Position numbers and translations under genes: made by a program. 38,447 nucleotides of DNA from Nocardia amikacinitolerans NBRC 108937. Lineage in GTDB: Bacteria > Actinomycetota > Actinomycetes > Mycobacteriales > Mycobacteriaceae. Numbering within the stretch: position 1 is the stretch's first letter; each line of letters starts with the position of its first letter. Positions 30,612 through 38,447 of the stretch are shown here, in pieces. Below the pieces are notes generated by a model. The model was not told where the DNA came from, did no database searches, and worked only from the letters and a program-made list of their open reading frames with translations. The stretch is taken from NCBI RefSeq assembly GCF_001612615.1, contig NZ_BDAU01000043.1:1-38447 (forward strand). Direction: 5' to 3'.

Positions 30612-32915
30612 CTATTCGCCCGTCGGAATACGCCGACGAATACGCCGGGCAGCCGCGACCATGTTGCGCAACGACGGCTCCAGCTGCCAGTAGTGGCGGG
30701 TCTTGAGTCCGCCGTCCGGGTTGGCCCACAGCCGTTCCGGGGTGACGGCCTCGGCCGCGGCCGTGAGCAGTTCGTCGAGTTCGTCGATGTCCGGGATGCG
30801 GGCCGAACGGCTTTCGTACACACCGGGACCCACGCCGTGGCTCAGGCCGTGACCCGAGGCGCAGTCCTCCTTGAGCGCCTTGAGCACCCACTCGATGGAG
30901 CGGGTCGCGACAATCGCGGTGACGTCGGCGTCGAGCTGTTCGATGGCCTCCACGATTTCGGCGCGGCCGGAATAGCCGATGTGCGTGTGGATTTGGGTCT
31001 CGGGTCGAACACCGGAGGTGGCCAGCCGGAACGCGCCGACCGCCCAGCGCAGGTACTCGGCGCGCCCGATGTTGCGCAGCGGCAACAACTCTCGGATGGC
31101 TGGCTCGTCCACCTGGATGATCGAGATGCCCGCGCGCTCCAGATCCACCACTTCGTCACGGATCGCCAACGCCACCTGGTCGGCCGTCTCGTGCAGCGGC
31201 TGGTCCTGGCGCACGAACGAGCGCGCGATCATGGTGACCGGGCCGGTGACCATGCCCTTGACCGGCTTGTCGGTGAGCGACTGGGCGTAGGTGATCCAGT
31301 CCACCGACATCGGCGCGGGGCGCGAGACGTCGCCGTAGATGATCGGCGGTCGCACGCAACGGGATCCGTAGACCTGCACCCATCCGAAGTGGGTGGTCGC
31401 GAAGCCGTCCAGCAGCTCGGCGAAGTACTGGATCATGTCGTTGCGCTCGTGCTCACCGTGCACGAGCACGTCGAGGCCGATGTCCTCCTGCAACCGGATC
31501 GTCGCCTCGATCTCGGCCTCGATTCGCTTGCGGTACTCCTCGTAGGACAACCTGCCCTCGCCGAGTTCGTAACGGGCCTGGCGTATCCGGTCGGTCTGCG
31601 GGAACGACCCCAGCGTGGTGGCGGGCACCGGCGGTAGATTCAGCTTGGCCTGCTGGGCGATTCGGCGCTGCTCGTACGGTTCGCGCTCGCGCATCTGCGG
31701 CGTGATCGCGTAAACCCGTTGGCGCACCGCATGCTTCTGCTTGAAGTGCACTTCCCTCGGCCGCTTCCGCCACTTGTCCGACGGACCCTCGGTGAGTGCC
31801 TTGGCGAGCGAAACCACCTCGCCCACCTTCTGTTTCGCGAAGGCGAGGCGATCGGCGACGTTGCCCTCGATGTCGTATTCGACGAGCAGGTCGTAGGGCA
31901 CGTGCAGCAGCGTGCTTCCGGTGGAGACCACCAGATCCGGGCACACCTTGGCCAGCTCGTTGAGGTATTCCAGCGTCACGTAACGGTCGGCGCGCCACAC
32001 GTTACGGCCGCTGATCACGCCCGCGTACAACCGCTTGCGGCGGATGCCGGGCACCGCGGCGAGATCCTCAGGGCGGATTCGGTGGCTGGCCAGGTCCAGA
32101 CCGATGGCCTCGACATTGGACGCGGCCAGGATGGTCAACGCCTCACCGAAGTCGCCGTACTGACCGGTGACCAGCATGCGCGGGCGCAGTGGCGCGTGGG
32201 AAAGCCGCTGGTAGGCGCGCTCGAACGCGGCCAGCTCGGCGTCGCTGCGCTCGCTGGTGAACATCGGCTCGTCCAACTGGACGCAGGTGGCGCCGCGCTT
32301 GGCGAGGATCTCGAACAGCTCCTCGTAGACCGGGAGCAGCTTGTCCAAGAGGGCGAGCGTGTCGAACTCCGGCTCGCCGGGCACCTGCCCCGCCTTGGAG
32401 AGCAGCAGCAGCGAGAGCGGACCGAGCATGACCGGCCGCAGCTCGATGTCCTGCGCCTTCGCGCGGTCGAATTCGTCGAGCAGGGCCTCGGGATGCAGCG
32501 AGAACTCGGTCTCGGCGTCCAGCTCGGGCTGGCGGTAGTGGTAGTTGGTGTCGATGTAGCGCACCAGCTCGAGCGGCGGCAGATCCGGTCGGCCGCGCGC
32601 CATCAGGAAGTAGAAGTCCAGCGGCTCCATCACGTCCCGGTAGGGCTGGAAGCGCTTCGGCACCGCGCCGAACATCAGCGCGTTGTCCAGGACGTGGTCG
32701 TAGAAGGAGAAGGTGTTGCCTGGCACCTGGGTGAGTCCGGTGGCGGCCAGCTCGCTGAACTGCTGCTCCTGGATGTCGCGGCCGACCGCGAGCAGTTCCG
32801 CGCGCGAAAGCGAACCGCGCCAGTAGGACTCCAGTGCCCGCTTGAGTTCCCGGTGCGGCCCGATCCTGGGATAACCCAGAATGCTCGACCCGTAGCCATC
32901 CGTGACGTTGACCAT
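30612..32915 (-). CDS. metE: MetE-family methionine synthase homologue lacking most zinc ligands
   Basis: A 767-residue protein with the full two-domain plan of cobalamin-independent methionine synthase: YPRIGPHRELKRALESYW at the N-terminus, VLVHGEHERNDMIQYFAE, YGSRCVRPPIIYGDVSRPAP, SLTDKPVKGMVTGPVTM and IIQVDEPAIRELLPLR. The reaction is normally methyl transfer from 5-methyl-tetrahydrofolate to homocysteine held on zinc. Of the zinc ligands of E. coli MetE (His641, Cys643, Glu665, Cys726) only the histidine remains (His645); the others are Gly647 (HTHIGYSG), Val669 (AIVATRS) and Gly735 (NPDGGLKTR). So activity on homocysteine by the known mechanism is doubtful. ATG at 32915 has GGAG nine bases before it. 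A terminator follows. Confidence 0.9.
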   Translation of the reverse strand: MVNVTDGYGSSILGYPRIGPHRELKRALESYWRGSLSRAELLAVGRDIQEQQFSELAATGLTQVPGNTFSFYDHVLDNALMFGAVPKRFQPYRDVMEPLDFYFLMARGRPDLPPLELVRYIDTNYHYRQPELDAETEFSLHPEALLDEFDRAKAQDIELRPVMLGPLSLLLLSKAGQVPGEPEFDTLALLDKLLPVYEELFEILAKRGATCVQLDEPMFTSERSDAELAAFERAYQRLSHAPLRPRMLVTGQYGDFGEALTILAASNVEAIGLDLASHRIRPEDLAAVPGIRRKRLYAGVISGRNVWRADRYVTLEYLNELAKVCPDLVVSTGSTLLHVPYDLLVEYDIEGNVADRLAFAKQKVGEVVSLAKALTEGPSDKWRKRPREVHFKQKHAVRQRVYAITPQMREREPYEQRRIAQQAKLNLPPVPATTLGSFPQTDRIRQARYELGEGRLSYEEYRKRIEAEIEATIRLQEDIGLDVLVHGEHERNDMIQYFAELLDGFATTHFGWVQVYGSRCVRPPIIYGDVSRPAPMSVDWITYAQSLTDKPVKGMVTGPVTMIARSFVRQDQPLHETADQVALAIRDEVVDLERAGISIIQVDEPAIRELLPLRNIGRAEYLRWAVGAFRLATSGVRPETQIHTHIGYSGRAEIVEAIEQLDADVTAIVATRSIEWVLKALKEDCASGHGLSHGVGPGVYESRSARIPDIDELDELLTAAAEAVTPERLWANPDGGLKTRHYWQLEPSLRNMVAAARRIRRRIPTGE

Positions 32916-33377
32916 GCGCGGGAACTCCCTTTCGATCACCTGCGCGATATCCGCTCCGCACGGCGGAGGACGCGCAGCGTTGCGCTTTCGGTGTCCCGCC
33001 GAGCCGCGCCAACGACTCGGCGTCCTTGCAGCTTATGCCGTTACTGCTGGTATCACTGCGAAGCGATGAGCAGCGGCCCCCGACTCGACCGGCCCACGCC
33101 TACCTCTCGCAGGTGATGCCCGAGGGGAGGATGGACGCCGCCACCTGCGGGGCGACGTGCACCTGAGGAAACGAAGACCGACGCTGCCGAGCGCCGAGGC
33201 CGAAGACCAGGCGAACTCCTCCGCCCAACGCGACAACTGATCTCGCGAGGGCCGGGTAACTCACCGGGTACGACCGAAATCGGTTCGGCACCCAACCGCC
33301 GGCACGGGAGCCCGACGCCGACGGCTCTGCGCCGACCGTTGAGTACTCGGAGAGGCGGGGGAGCTCCGCGCCGCCCG
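32916..33377. other. 462-base leader region upstream of the metE-like gene
   Basis: No gene. On the minus strand there are several stems, among them CACCTGC/GCAGGTG (about 33110-33148), and the string CCGGTGAGTTACCCGG (33252-33267) that recalls the core of cobalamin riboswitches. A B12-box-like GGCCGAAGACCAGG is present, but on the plus strand, so no complete riboswitch can be assembled in either direction. Confidence 0.25.
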
Positions 33378-33402
33378 CTAAGTACGCGGAGAGGCGGGGG
33401 AG
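33342..33402. repeat. 22-base direct repeat at the fadB2 3' end
   Basis: AGTACTCGGAGAGGCGGGGG at 33342 and AGTACGCGGAGAGGCGGGGG at 33381 (22 bases each with one mismatch, 39-base period). The second copy contains the last codons of fadB2; the first lies just after its stop, so the repeat is a small local duplication. Confidence 0.6.
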
Positions 33403-34265
33403 TTGTACTGGTAGAAACCCGCGCCGGTCTTCTTGCCGAGCAGCCCGGCCTCCACCATGCGCATCAGCAGCGGCGGCGCGGAGTACAGCGGCTCCTTGAA
33501 CTCGGCGTACATCGAGTCGGCGATCGACTTGACGGTGTCCAGCCCGACGAGGTCGGTCAGCGCCAGCGGGCCCATCGGGTGGGCACAGCCGAGCACCATG
33601 GCCTTGTCGACGTCTTCCTTTGTCGCGAAACCGGATTCGACCATGCGAATGGAGGACAGCAGGTACGGCACAAGCAGCGCGTTGACGACGAAGCCGGAGC
33701 GGTCGGCCGAGCGGACGACCTGCTTGCCGAGCACGTCACCGGCGAAGGCCTCGGCGCGCTGGGAGACCGCCTCGCTGGTCTTGAGCGTGGTGACCAGCTC
33801 CACCAGCGGCAGCACCGGCACGGGGTTGAAGAAGTGCATGCCGACGACGCGCTCGGGGTTGGCGGTCGCGACGGCGATCTTCATGATCGGGATGGAGGAG
33901 GTGTTGGAGGCCAGCACCGCGTTCGGGTCGGTTACGACCTTGTCGAGCTCGGCGAAGATCGAGGTCTTGACCTCTTCGTTCTCCAGCACGGCCTCGACGA
34001 CCAGCTGACGGTCGGCGAAGTCGCCGAGGTCGGAGGTGAAGCGCAGCCGCCAAGCGGCCTGCTCACGCTCGCGCTCGGTGATCTTGCCGCTGCTCACGCC
34101 GCGGTCCAGCGAGCGCAGGATGCGGGCGCGGCCGGCGGCCGCTAGTTCCCGGGTCTGTTCGTAGACGAGCACGTCGACGTGCGCCCGGGCGCACACCTCC
34201 GCGATTCCGGCACCCATCTGTCCGGCGCCGATGACGCCGACACGCTGAATCTTCTCGCTGCTCAC
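33378..34265 (-). CDS. fadB2: 3-hydroxybutyryl-CoA dehydrogenase
   Basis: A 295-residue protein with N-terminal NAD-binding GVIGAGQMGAGIAEV (about 9-23), the active-site segment NTSSIPI and HFFNPVPVLPLVELV (His near 144), and the C-terminal dimer domain with DRSGFVVNALLVPYLL. It oxidises 3-hydroxybutyryl-CoA to acetoacetyl-CoA. GTG start has GGAG six bases upstream. It follows aceA on the same strand, as Rv0468 follows icl1, linking fatty-acid breakdown with the glyoxylate shunt. A hairpin lies between the two genes. Confidence 0.93.
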   Translation of the reverse strand: MSSEKIQRVGVIGAGQMGAGIAEVCARAHVDVLVYEQTRELAAAGRARILRSLDRGVSSGKITEREREQAAWRLRFTSDLGDFADRQLVVEAVLENEEVKTSIFAELDKVVTDPNAVLASNTSSIPIMKIAVATANPERVVGMHFFNPVPVLPLVELVTTLKTSEAVSQRAEAFAGDVLGKQVVRSADRSGFVVNALLVPYLLSSIRMVESGFATKEDVDKAMVLGCAHPMGPLALTDLVGLDTVKSIADSMYAEFKEPLYSAPPLLMRMVEAGLLGKKTGAGFYQYNSPASPRT

Positions 34266-34332
34266 GTCCCGCTCCTGCTGGTCTGGTGTGGCTGGGATTG
34301 GCTTGGGGGGTTCTGGTCCAAGTTATAGGGAT

Positions 34333-34366
34333 GCCCTCCCCGCCGGGGCTGTTCGGCGGGGAGGGC
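34333..34366 (-). terminator. Hairpin between aceA and fadB2
   Basis: GCCCTCCCCGCCG and CGGCGGGGAGGGC are 13-base perfect arms with an eight-base loop, about 57 bases after the aceA stop. No T tract follows, so partial termination or RNA protection, giving lower fadB2 than aceA message, is possible. Confidence 0.7.
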
Positions 34367-34423
34367 GGTACACCCCTACTGGAGTAGAGGGTTGTCGGCC
34401 TGCATCACTGCGGGCTGGTCAAC

Positions 34424-35713
34424 TCAGTGGAACTGACCCTCTTCGGTGGAGCCCTTGAGCGCCGCGGTGGAGGTGTTCGGGTCCACGGTGGTGGCGATGG
34501 TGTCGAAGTAACCGGCGCCGACCTCACGCTGGTGCTTGATGGCGGTGAAGCCACGCTCGGCGGCGGCCTTGAACTCGCGCTCCTGCAGGTCGACGAACGC
34601 GGTCATGCCTTCGCGGGCGTAGCCGTGCGCCAGGTCGAACATGCCGTAGTTCAGCGAGTGGAAGCCGGCCAGGGTGATGAACTGGAACTTGAAGCCCATC
34701 GCGCCGAGCTCACGCTGGAACTTCGCGATGGTCGCGTCGTCCAGGTGCGCCTTCCAGTTGAAGGACGGCGAGCAGTTGTAGGCCAGCAGCTGGTCCGGGA
34801 ACTCGCCACGGACGGCCTCGGCGAACTTGCGGGCGACCTCGAGGTCCGGCACACCGGTCTCCATCCAGATGAGGTCGGAGTACGGGGCGTAGGCCTTGGC
34901 ACGCGCGATGCAGGGCTCGATGCCGTTCTTCACACCGAAGAAGCCCTCGGCGGTGCGGGTGCCGTCCAGGAACTCGCGGTCGCGCTCGTCCACGTCCGAG
35001 GTGATCAGGGTGGCGGCCTCGGCGTCGGTGCGGGCGATGACCACGGTCGGCACGCCTGCGACGTCGGCGGCCAGACGCGCGGAGGTCAGGGTGCGGATGT
35101 GCTGCTGGGTGGGGATCAGCACCTTGCCGCCCAGGTGGCCACACTTCTTCTCGGAGGCCAGCTGGTCCTCCCAGTGCGAACCGGCGACACCGGCCGCGAT
35201 CATGGCCTTCTGCAGCTCGTAGACGTTCAGCGCGCCACCGAAACCGGCCTCGCCGTCGGCGACGATCGGAGCCAGCCAGTTGGCGACCGAGGTGTCACCC
35301 TCGACCTTGGCGATCTCGTCGGCGCGCAGCAGCGCGTTGTTGATGCGACGCACGACCTGCGGCACCGAGTTGGCCGGGTACAGCGACTGGTCCGGGTAGG
35401 TGTGGCCGGAGAGGTTCGCGTCACCGGCGACCTGCCAACCGGACAGGTAGATGGCCTTCAGGCCGGCGCGGACCTGCTGCACGGCCTGGTTGCCGGTGAG
35501 GGCGCCGAGGGAGTTGATGTAGTCCTCGTTGTTCACGAGATCCCACAGGATCTCCGAGCCGCGGCGAGCGAGCGTGTGCTCCTCGACGACGGTGCCCTGG
35601 AGCTTCACCACCTGCTCCGCGGTGTAGTTACGGGTGATGCCCTTCCAGCGCGGGTTGGTGTCCCAATCCTGCTGGATTTCCGCAGCGGTCTTCGGGGTGC
35701 CGGTGGTCGACAT
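34424..35713 (-). CDS. aceA: Isocitrate lyase
   Basis: A 429-residue protein with the catalytic KKCGHLGGK motif (Cys near residue 191), TDAEAATLITSDVDERD and NCSPSFNWK, all as in actinobacterial Icl1. It cleaves isocitrate to succinate and glyoxylate in the glyoxylate shunt and, in relatives, also serves the methylcitrate cycle. ATG at 35713 has GGAG seven bases before it; an upstream in-frame ATG lacks a site. Codon choice is highly biased to C-ending codons, as expected for an abundant enzyme. The 270-base upstream region carries a tandem RamB-like motif. Confidence 0.97.
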   Translation of the reverse strand: MSTTGTPKTAAEIQQDWDTNPRWKGITRNYTAEQVVKLQGTVVEEHTLARRGSEILWDLVNNEDYINSLGALTGNQAVQQVRAGLKAIYLSGWQVAGDANLSGHTYPDQSLYPANSVPQVVRRINNALLRADEIAKVEGDTSVANWLAPIVADGEAGFGGALNVYELQKAMIAAGVAGSHWEDQLASEKKCGHLGGKVLIPTQQHIRTLTSARLAADVAGVPTVVIARTDAEAATLITSDVDERDREFLDGTRTAEGFFGVKNGIEPCIARAKAYAPYSDLIWMETGVPDLEVARKFAEAVRGEFPDQLLAYNCSPSFNWKAHLDDATIAKFQRELGAMGFKFQFITLAGFHSLNYGMFDLAHGYAREGMTAFVDLQEREFKAAAERGFTAIKHQREVGAGYFDTIATTVDPNTSTAALKGSTEEGQFH

Positions 35714-35891
35714 CTCTGACTCCACTTCTTCTTTGGTCGGTCGGTGCCGCTTGCCGAGATTTCACTCGGACTGCTGGAGCGGCGATTCGCAGGGTTGCTA
35801 GGCCCTTGGGGTGTACTTCCACACGATGGCACACCGGGAAATAGCCGTCTACCTGTTGCTAATGTGAATCTCAGCTAGGTTTCGCCTACCG

Positions 35892-35914
35892 TTTGCCAAC
35901 TTTGCGAAATTTGC
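35892..35914. promoter_or_regulatory. Tandem RamB-like sites upstream of aceA
   Basis: TTTGC occurs three times at exact nine-base steps: 35892, 35901 and 35910 (read on the minus strand as GCAAA). The central stretch AACTTTGCGAAA is close to the RamB consensus AACTTTGCAAA known from Corynebacterium acetate genes; RamB represses icl1 in M. tuberculosis. The rest of 35714-36202 contains no gene, only the divergent promoters of aceA and the lipase-like gene. Confidence 0.6.
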
Positions 35915-36202
35915 GGGCGAATTGCAAGCATTCAATCTACCCGCGAGTAGCCCTGACGTGGGGTTTTAGCGTAACGCTCGTACTGTTTGCGTTCACCCTG
36001 CGGGTGCGCGGCAACACGCCGGGGCGAACCGGTCTGTGAGTCGATTCACAGGGTGGGGCGGGCGCCGTCGGTGTGGGCCAGGACACGCGCGCCGCGGGGA
36101 TGCGGCAGACTTGGGCGGAGAGCCAATCTCGAGCAAGCGTCCAACTCTTGCGGAGTGCCCCTCGCTCGGCGTGACCACCCGCGCCCATCGAACAGGAGTC
36201 CC

Positions 36203-37336
36203 ATGCGGAAGCTCAGCGTCGCCGCGGCCGTCACGGCCTGCGCGACCGCCCTGCTGTACCCGTCGACCGCGAGCGCGGAACCCGCGGCGGGCACGGTCGA
36301 ATCCGTCGCGCCGCTCGCCGCGGTCGCGACACCGCCGGACGCAGCCGACGCGGCCCGCCTCCTGTACCGCTCCACTACCGCGGGCGACGCGCCGACCACC
36401 GCGAGCGCCGCCGTCTACTTCCCGGCCGGAACGCCGCCCGAAGGCGGGTGGCCGGTGATCGCCTGGGCGCACGGCACGGTCGGCCTCGGCGACGACTGCG
36501 CCTACAGCGTCGCGGGCCCCGCCGCCCGCGAACGCGACTGGGCCTACCTGGGCACCTGGCTGAACCAGGGCTACGCCGTGGTCGCCGCCGACTACGCGGG
36601 CCTCGGTACGCCGGGCGAGCATCCTTACTTGAACGGCACCGTCGAGGCGCACAACGTGGTGGACGCGGTGAAGGCCGCGACCACGCAGTACACCTCGCTG
36701 GCCAAGAAGTGGGTCGTCGTCGGCCAATCGCAGGGCGGCGGCGCGGCCGTCTTCACCGCCCGCTACGCCACCGAGTTCGGCGGGCCCGAGCTGGACTACC
36801 GCGGCGCCGTCGGCACCGGCGTGCCCGCCTACATCGAGGACATCCTGCTGCCGCTCGGCCCCGGCATGCCGCCGCTGGAACTGAGCCCGCACAGCACCGC
36901 CTACGTGCTGTACATCCTCAACGGCCTGCGCACCACCTACCCCGAACTCGACATCGAGTCCTACCTGACCGACGCGGGCCGCGACTGGCTCGTCCGCGCC
37001 CGCACTGCGTGCATCAACGAATTCGGCGACGAACTCGGCGCGGCGAACGTCGTCCTCGGCGACCTCTTCGCCCGCCCCCTCGCCCAGATCCCCGACCTGC
37101 GCGGCATCCTCACCAGGACCATGGGCCTCCCCGAATCCGGCTACGACCGCCCCGTCTTCCTCGGCCAAGGCCTGCGCGACACCGACGTCATCACCCCCGC
37201 CACCCTCGCGTTCGCCGCCACCTTGCAAGCCAACGGGCAGCCGGTCACGTTGCGCACCTACCAGCAGGACCACAGCGGGGCCGTCAACGCCTCCCTCCCC
37301 GACTCCCTGCCGTTCGTACGAAACCTGTTCTCCTGA
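36203..37336 (+). CDS. Secreted lipase-like alpha/beta hydrolase
   Basis: A 377-residue protein with a Sec signal peptide (1-25, cleavage after STASA), then a fungal-LIP/secretory-lipase type alpha/beta hydrolase: oxyanion region VIAWAHGTVGLGDDC, nucleophile GQSQGGG (near residue 175), acid in GLRDTDVI and histidine in QQDHSGAVN. It likely hydrolyses esters or triacylglycerols outside the cell. ATG at 36203 follows AGGAG. It is divergent from aceA, which fits, though does not prove, a role in feeding on host or environmental lipids. Confidence 0.85.
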   Translation: MRKLSVAAAVTACATALLYPSTASAEPAAGTVESVAPLAAVATPPDAADAARLLYRSTTAGDAPTTASAAVYFPAGTPPEGGWPVIAWAHGTVGLGDDCAYSVAGPAARERDWAYLGTWLNQGYAVVAADYAGLGTPGEHPYLNGTVEAHNVVDAVKAATTQYTSLAKKWVVVGQSQGGGAAVFTARYATEFGGPELDYRGAVGTGVPAYIEDILLPLGPGMPPLELSPHSTAYVLYILNGLRTTYPELDIESYLTDAGRDWLVRARTACINEFGDELGAANVVLGDLFARPLAQIPDLRGILTRTMGLPESGYDRPVFLGQGLRDTDVITPATLAFAATLQANGQPVTLRTYQQDHSGAVNASLPDSLPFVRNLFS

Positions 37337-37489
37337 GCCGAATTAGGCACGGACACCGCGACGACTGCCGTTGAGGCGGCGGTCTACCGCTGTGTTCGTA
37401 CCTCCGATTTGTCCGAATTCGCTGTCAGCGCAATAGAACTGAGGTCGAGACCTGACCGAGTGATACCAGTCGCGAGTAGGTTCGCGGGC

Positions 37490-38447
37490 ATGTCCGCAGC
37501 GCCGCGATCGAACTCGCATGACGCGTACTTCCGGCACGTCATGGGCCGACCCGCCGATGCCGCCTCCGAGCTACGCGTGGTGCTACCGAAAGATGTTGCG
37601 GCACGGGTAGATTGGGATGGACTCGAACTCCAGCCCGGCAGTTTCGTGTCCAAGCACCTGCGCTCCCGCTACAGCGATCTCATCTTCCGGACTCGCCTGG
37701 ACGGACACGACGCCTACATCTATCTACTCATCGAACATCAAAGCCGCAGCGACCCGCTCATGCCGCTGCGCATGCTGGACTATCTGGTCCACATTTGGAA
37801 CCACTACGTCCGGGAGCACCCCCACACCCGCACCTTGCCCGCGGTGGTCCCACTGGTCGTCCACAGCAACCACACCGGTCGCCCCTGGAACGCGCCAACG
37901 GAATTGACCGAGCTCATCGATCTGGACCCGCCCACTCGAGACGCTCTGGGCCCATATCTGCCACGTTTCCGGTTCCTGCTGGACGACGTCGCCGCCCTCG
38001 ACCTGCCCGCATTGCGCGCCCGCGATCTCACCCCGGCGGCTCGCGTGATGCTGGCCCTGCACAAGATCGTCCCCGGCAACACCCACCTCGGTGTGGAGCT
38101 GTTGCCGCTGATCGAGGATTTGCACGCCATCCTGGACGGCCCCGGCGGCACAGATGAATTTCAATGCGTCGCGTCGTACATTCTTATTGTCGGCGACACC
38201 CAGCAAGCCGATCTGCAACCGCTCATCGACCGACTCGGTCCCCGAGCCAAGGAGGCCATTATGACCACCGCCGAACGGCTCCGTGCCGAAGGCCGCGCCG
38301 AGGGCCGCGCCGAGGGCGAAGCCAAAGGCCGCGTCCAGGGCGAAGCGACAGGCCGCGTGAACGCCTTGGTCGATCTGCTGACCAGCAGGTTCGGACCGAT
38401 CCCCGCCGCGATCGCCGACACCATCCACACCGCAGACCCGACCCAGG
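37490..38447 (+). CDS. Rpn-family nuclease (PD-(D/E)xK, transposase_31 type), cut by window end
   Basis: Open from ATG at 37490 to the window end (319 codons seen). HDAYFRHVMGRPADAASELR (10-29) and YSDLIFRTR ... AYIYLLIEHQSRSDPLMPLR (61-94) are the core of the Rpn/YhgA family; Asp63, Glu82 and Gln84 fit the PD-(D/E)xK active site. The later part has charged EGRAEGRAEGEAKGRVQGE repeats (about 264-285) typical of these proteins. Rpn proteins are DNA nucleases tied to recombination and phage defence. An internal in-frame start with a strong ribosome site lies at codon 258. The upstream 37337-37489 is intergenic. Confidence 0.85.
   Translation, partial: MSAAPRSNSHDAYFRHVMGRPADAASELRVVLPKDVAARVDWDGLELQPGSFVSKHLRSRYSDLIFRTRLDGHDAYIYLLIEHQSRSDPLMPLRMLDYLVHIWNHYVREHPHTRTLPAVVPLVVHSNHTGRPWNAPTELTELIDLDPPTRDALGPYLPRFRFLLDDVAALDLPALRARDLTPAARVMLALHKIVPGNTHLGVELLPLIEDLHAILDGPGGTDEFQCVASYILIVGDTQQADLQPLIDRLGPRAKEAIMTTAERLRAEGRAEGRAEGEAKGRVQGEATGRVNALVDLLTSRFGPIPAAIADTIHTADPTQ
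38261..38447 (+). CDS. Possible intragenic RpnS-type small protein, cut by window end
   Basis: ATG at 38261 is in frame with the nuclease gene (codon 258) and is preceded by AAGGAGG (38249-38255) at five bases, the best Shine-Dalgarno in the region and better than that of the full gene. The product MTTAERLRAEGRAEGRAEG... would be the C-terminal tail alone. In E. coli, RpnA genes make such a short form from an internal start, and it binds and blocks the long nuclease. Translation here is inferred. Confidence 0.5.
   Translation, partial: MTTAERLRAEGRAEGRAEGEAKGRVQGEATGRVNALVDLLTSRFGPIPAAIADTIHTADPTQ

Noticed and set aside
33180..33220. B12 box GGCCGAAGACCAGG as part of a plus-strand cobalamin riboswitch
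   Set aside because: The upstream core elements are missing on that strand and no plus-strand gene follows; kept only as a remark on the metE leader.

Overview
The window is high-GC actinobacterial DNA, most likely from Nocardia or a close Mycobacteriales relative. Pointers are an HbhA-type adhesin, isocitrate lyase beside FadB2, an EspG-type type VII secretion accessory gene, a DsbA/VKOR pair and frequent GTG/TTG starts. The minus-strand order aceA, fadB2 ... DUF445 protein, XRE regulator, hbhA, DUF2516 protein matches, from memory, M. tuberculosis Rv0467-Rv0476 (icl1, fadB2, ..., Rv0473, Rv0474, hbhA, Rv0476). Here about 30 kb of other genes separates the two halves, so most of the window reads as an accessory block inside a conserved neighbourhood.

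Layout. 0-4 kb: DUF2516, hbhA, XRE and DUF445 genes (minus) and a divergent TetR gene. 4-8 kb: plus-strand ABC1/UbiB-like kinase, saccharopine-dehydrogenase-like reductase and a methyltransferase. 8-12 kb: small hypothetical, GntR regulator, a three-gene EspC-like / WXG-like / EspG module and a PPK2 kinase. 12-14.9 kb: two decayed gene fragments, a divergent LexA paralogue, a ribbon-helix-helix antitoxin gene broken by a stop, a methyltransferase and an Excalibur-domain lipoprotein-like gene. 14.9-18.9 kb: a complete aqdR / aqdA-aqdB-aqdC-type cluster, as known from Rhodococcus and Mycobacteroides abscessus for degradation of the Pseudomonas quinolone signal, with two palindromic operators between the divergent promoters. 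19-25 kb: DsbA-like/VKOR pair, HtrA-like protease, zinc alcohol dehydrogenase, AI-2E-family membrane protein and a 20-bp tandem repeat array. 25-30.6 kb: TetR/VOC pair, degenerate DNA, an unrecognised 300-residue protein, an internally deleted IS30 transposase, and a hydrolase/TetR divergent pair with operators. 30.6-36 kb: a MetE homologue that has lost three of its four zinc ligands, fadB2 and aceA. 36-38.4 kb: a secreted lipase-like hydrolase and an Rpn-family nuclease gene cut by the window end.

The three strongest leads are (1) the aqd-like quorum-quenching cluster with its operator pair, (2) the MetE homologue with Gly, Val and Gly where the zinc-binding Cys, Glu and Cys should be, and (3) the rpn gene, which carries a near-perfect Shine-Dalgarno and in-frame ATG just before its C-terminal EGRAEG repeats, as expected for an intragenic RpnS-type antitoxin. 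No rRNA, tRNA or CRISPR array was seen. All family assignments come from reading the sequence and from memory of the families; no search was run.
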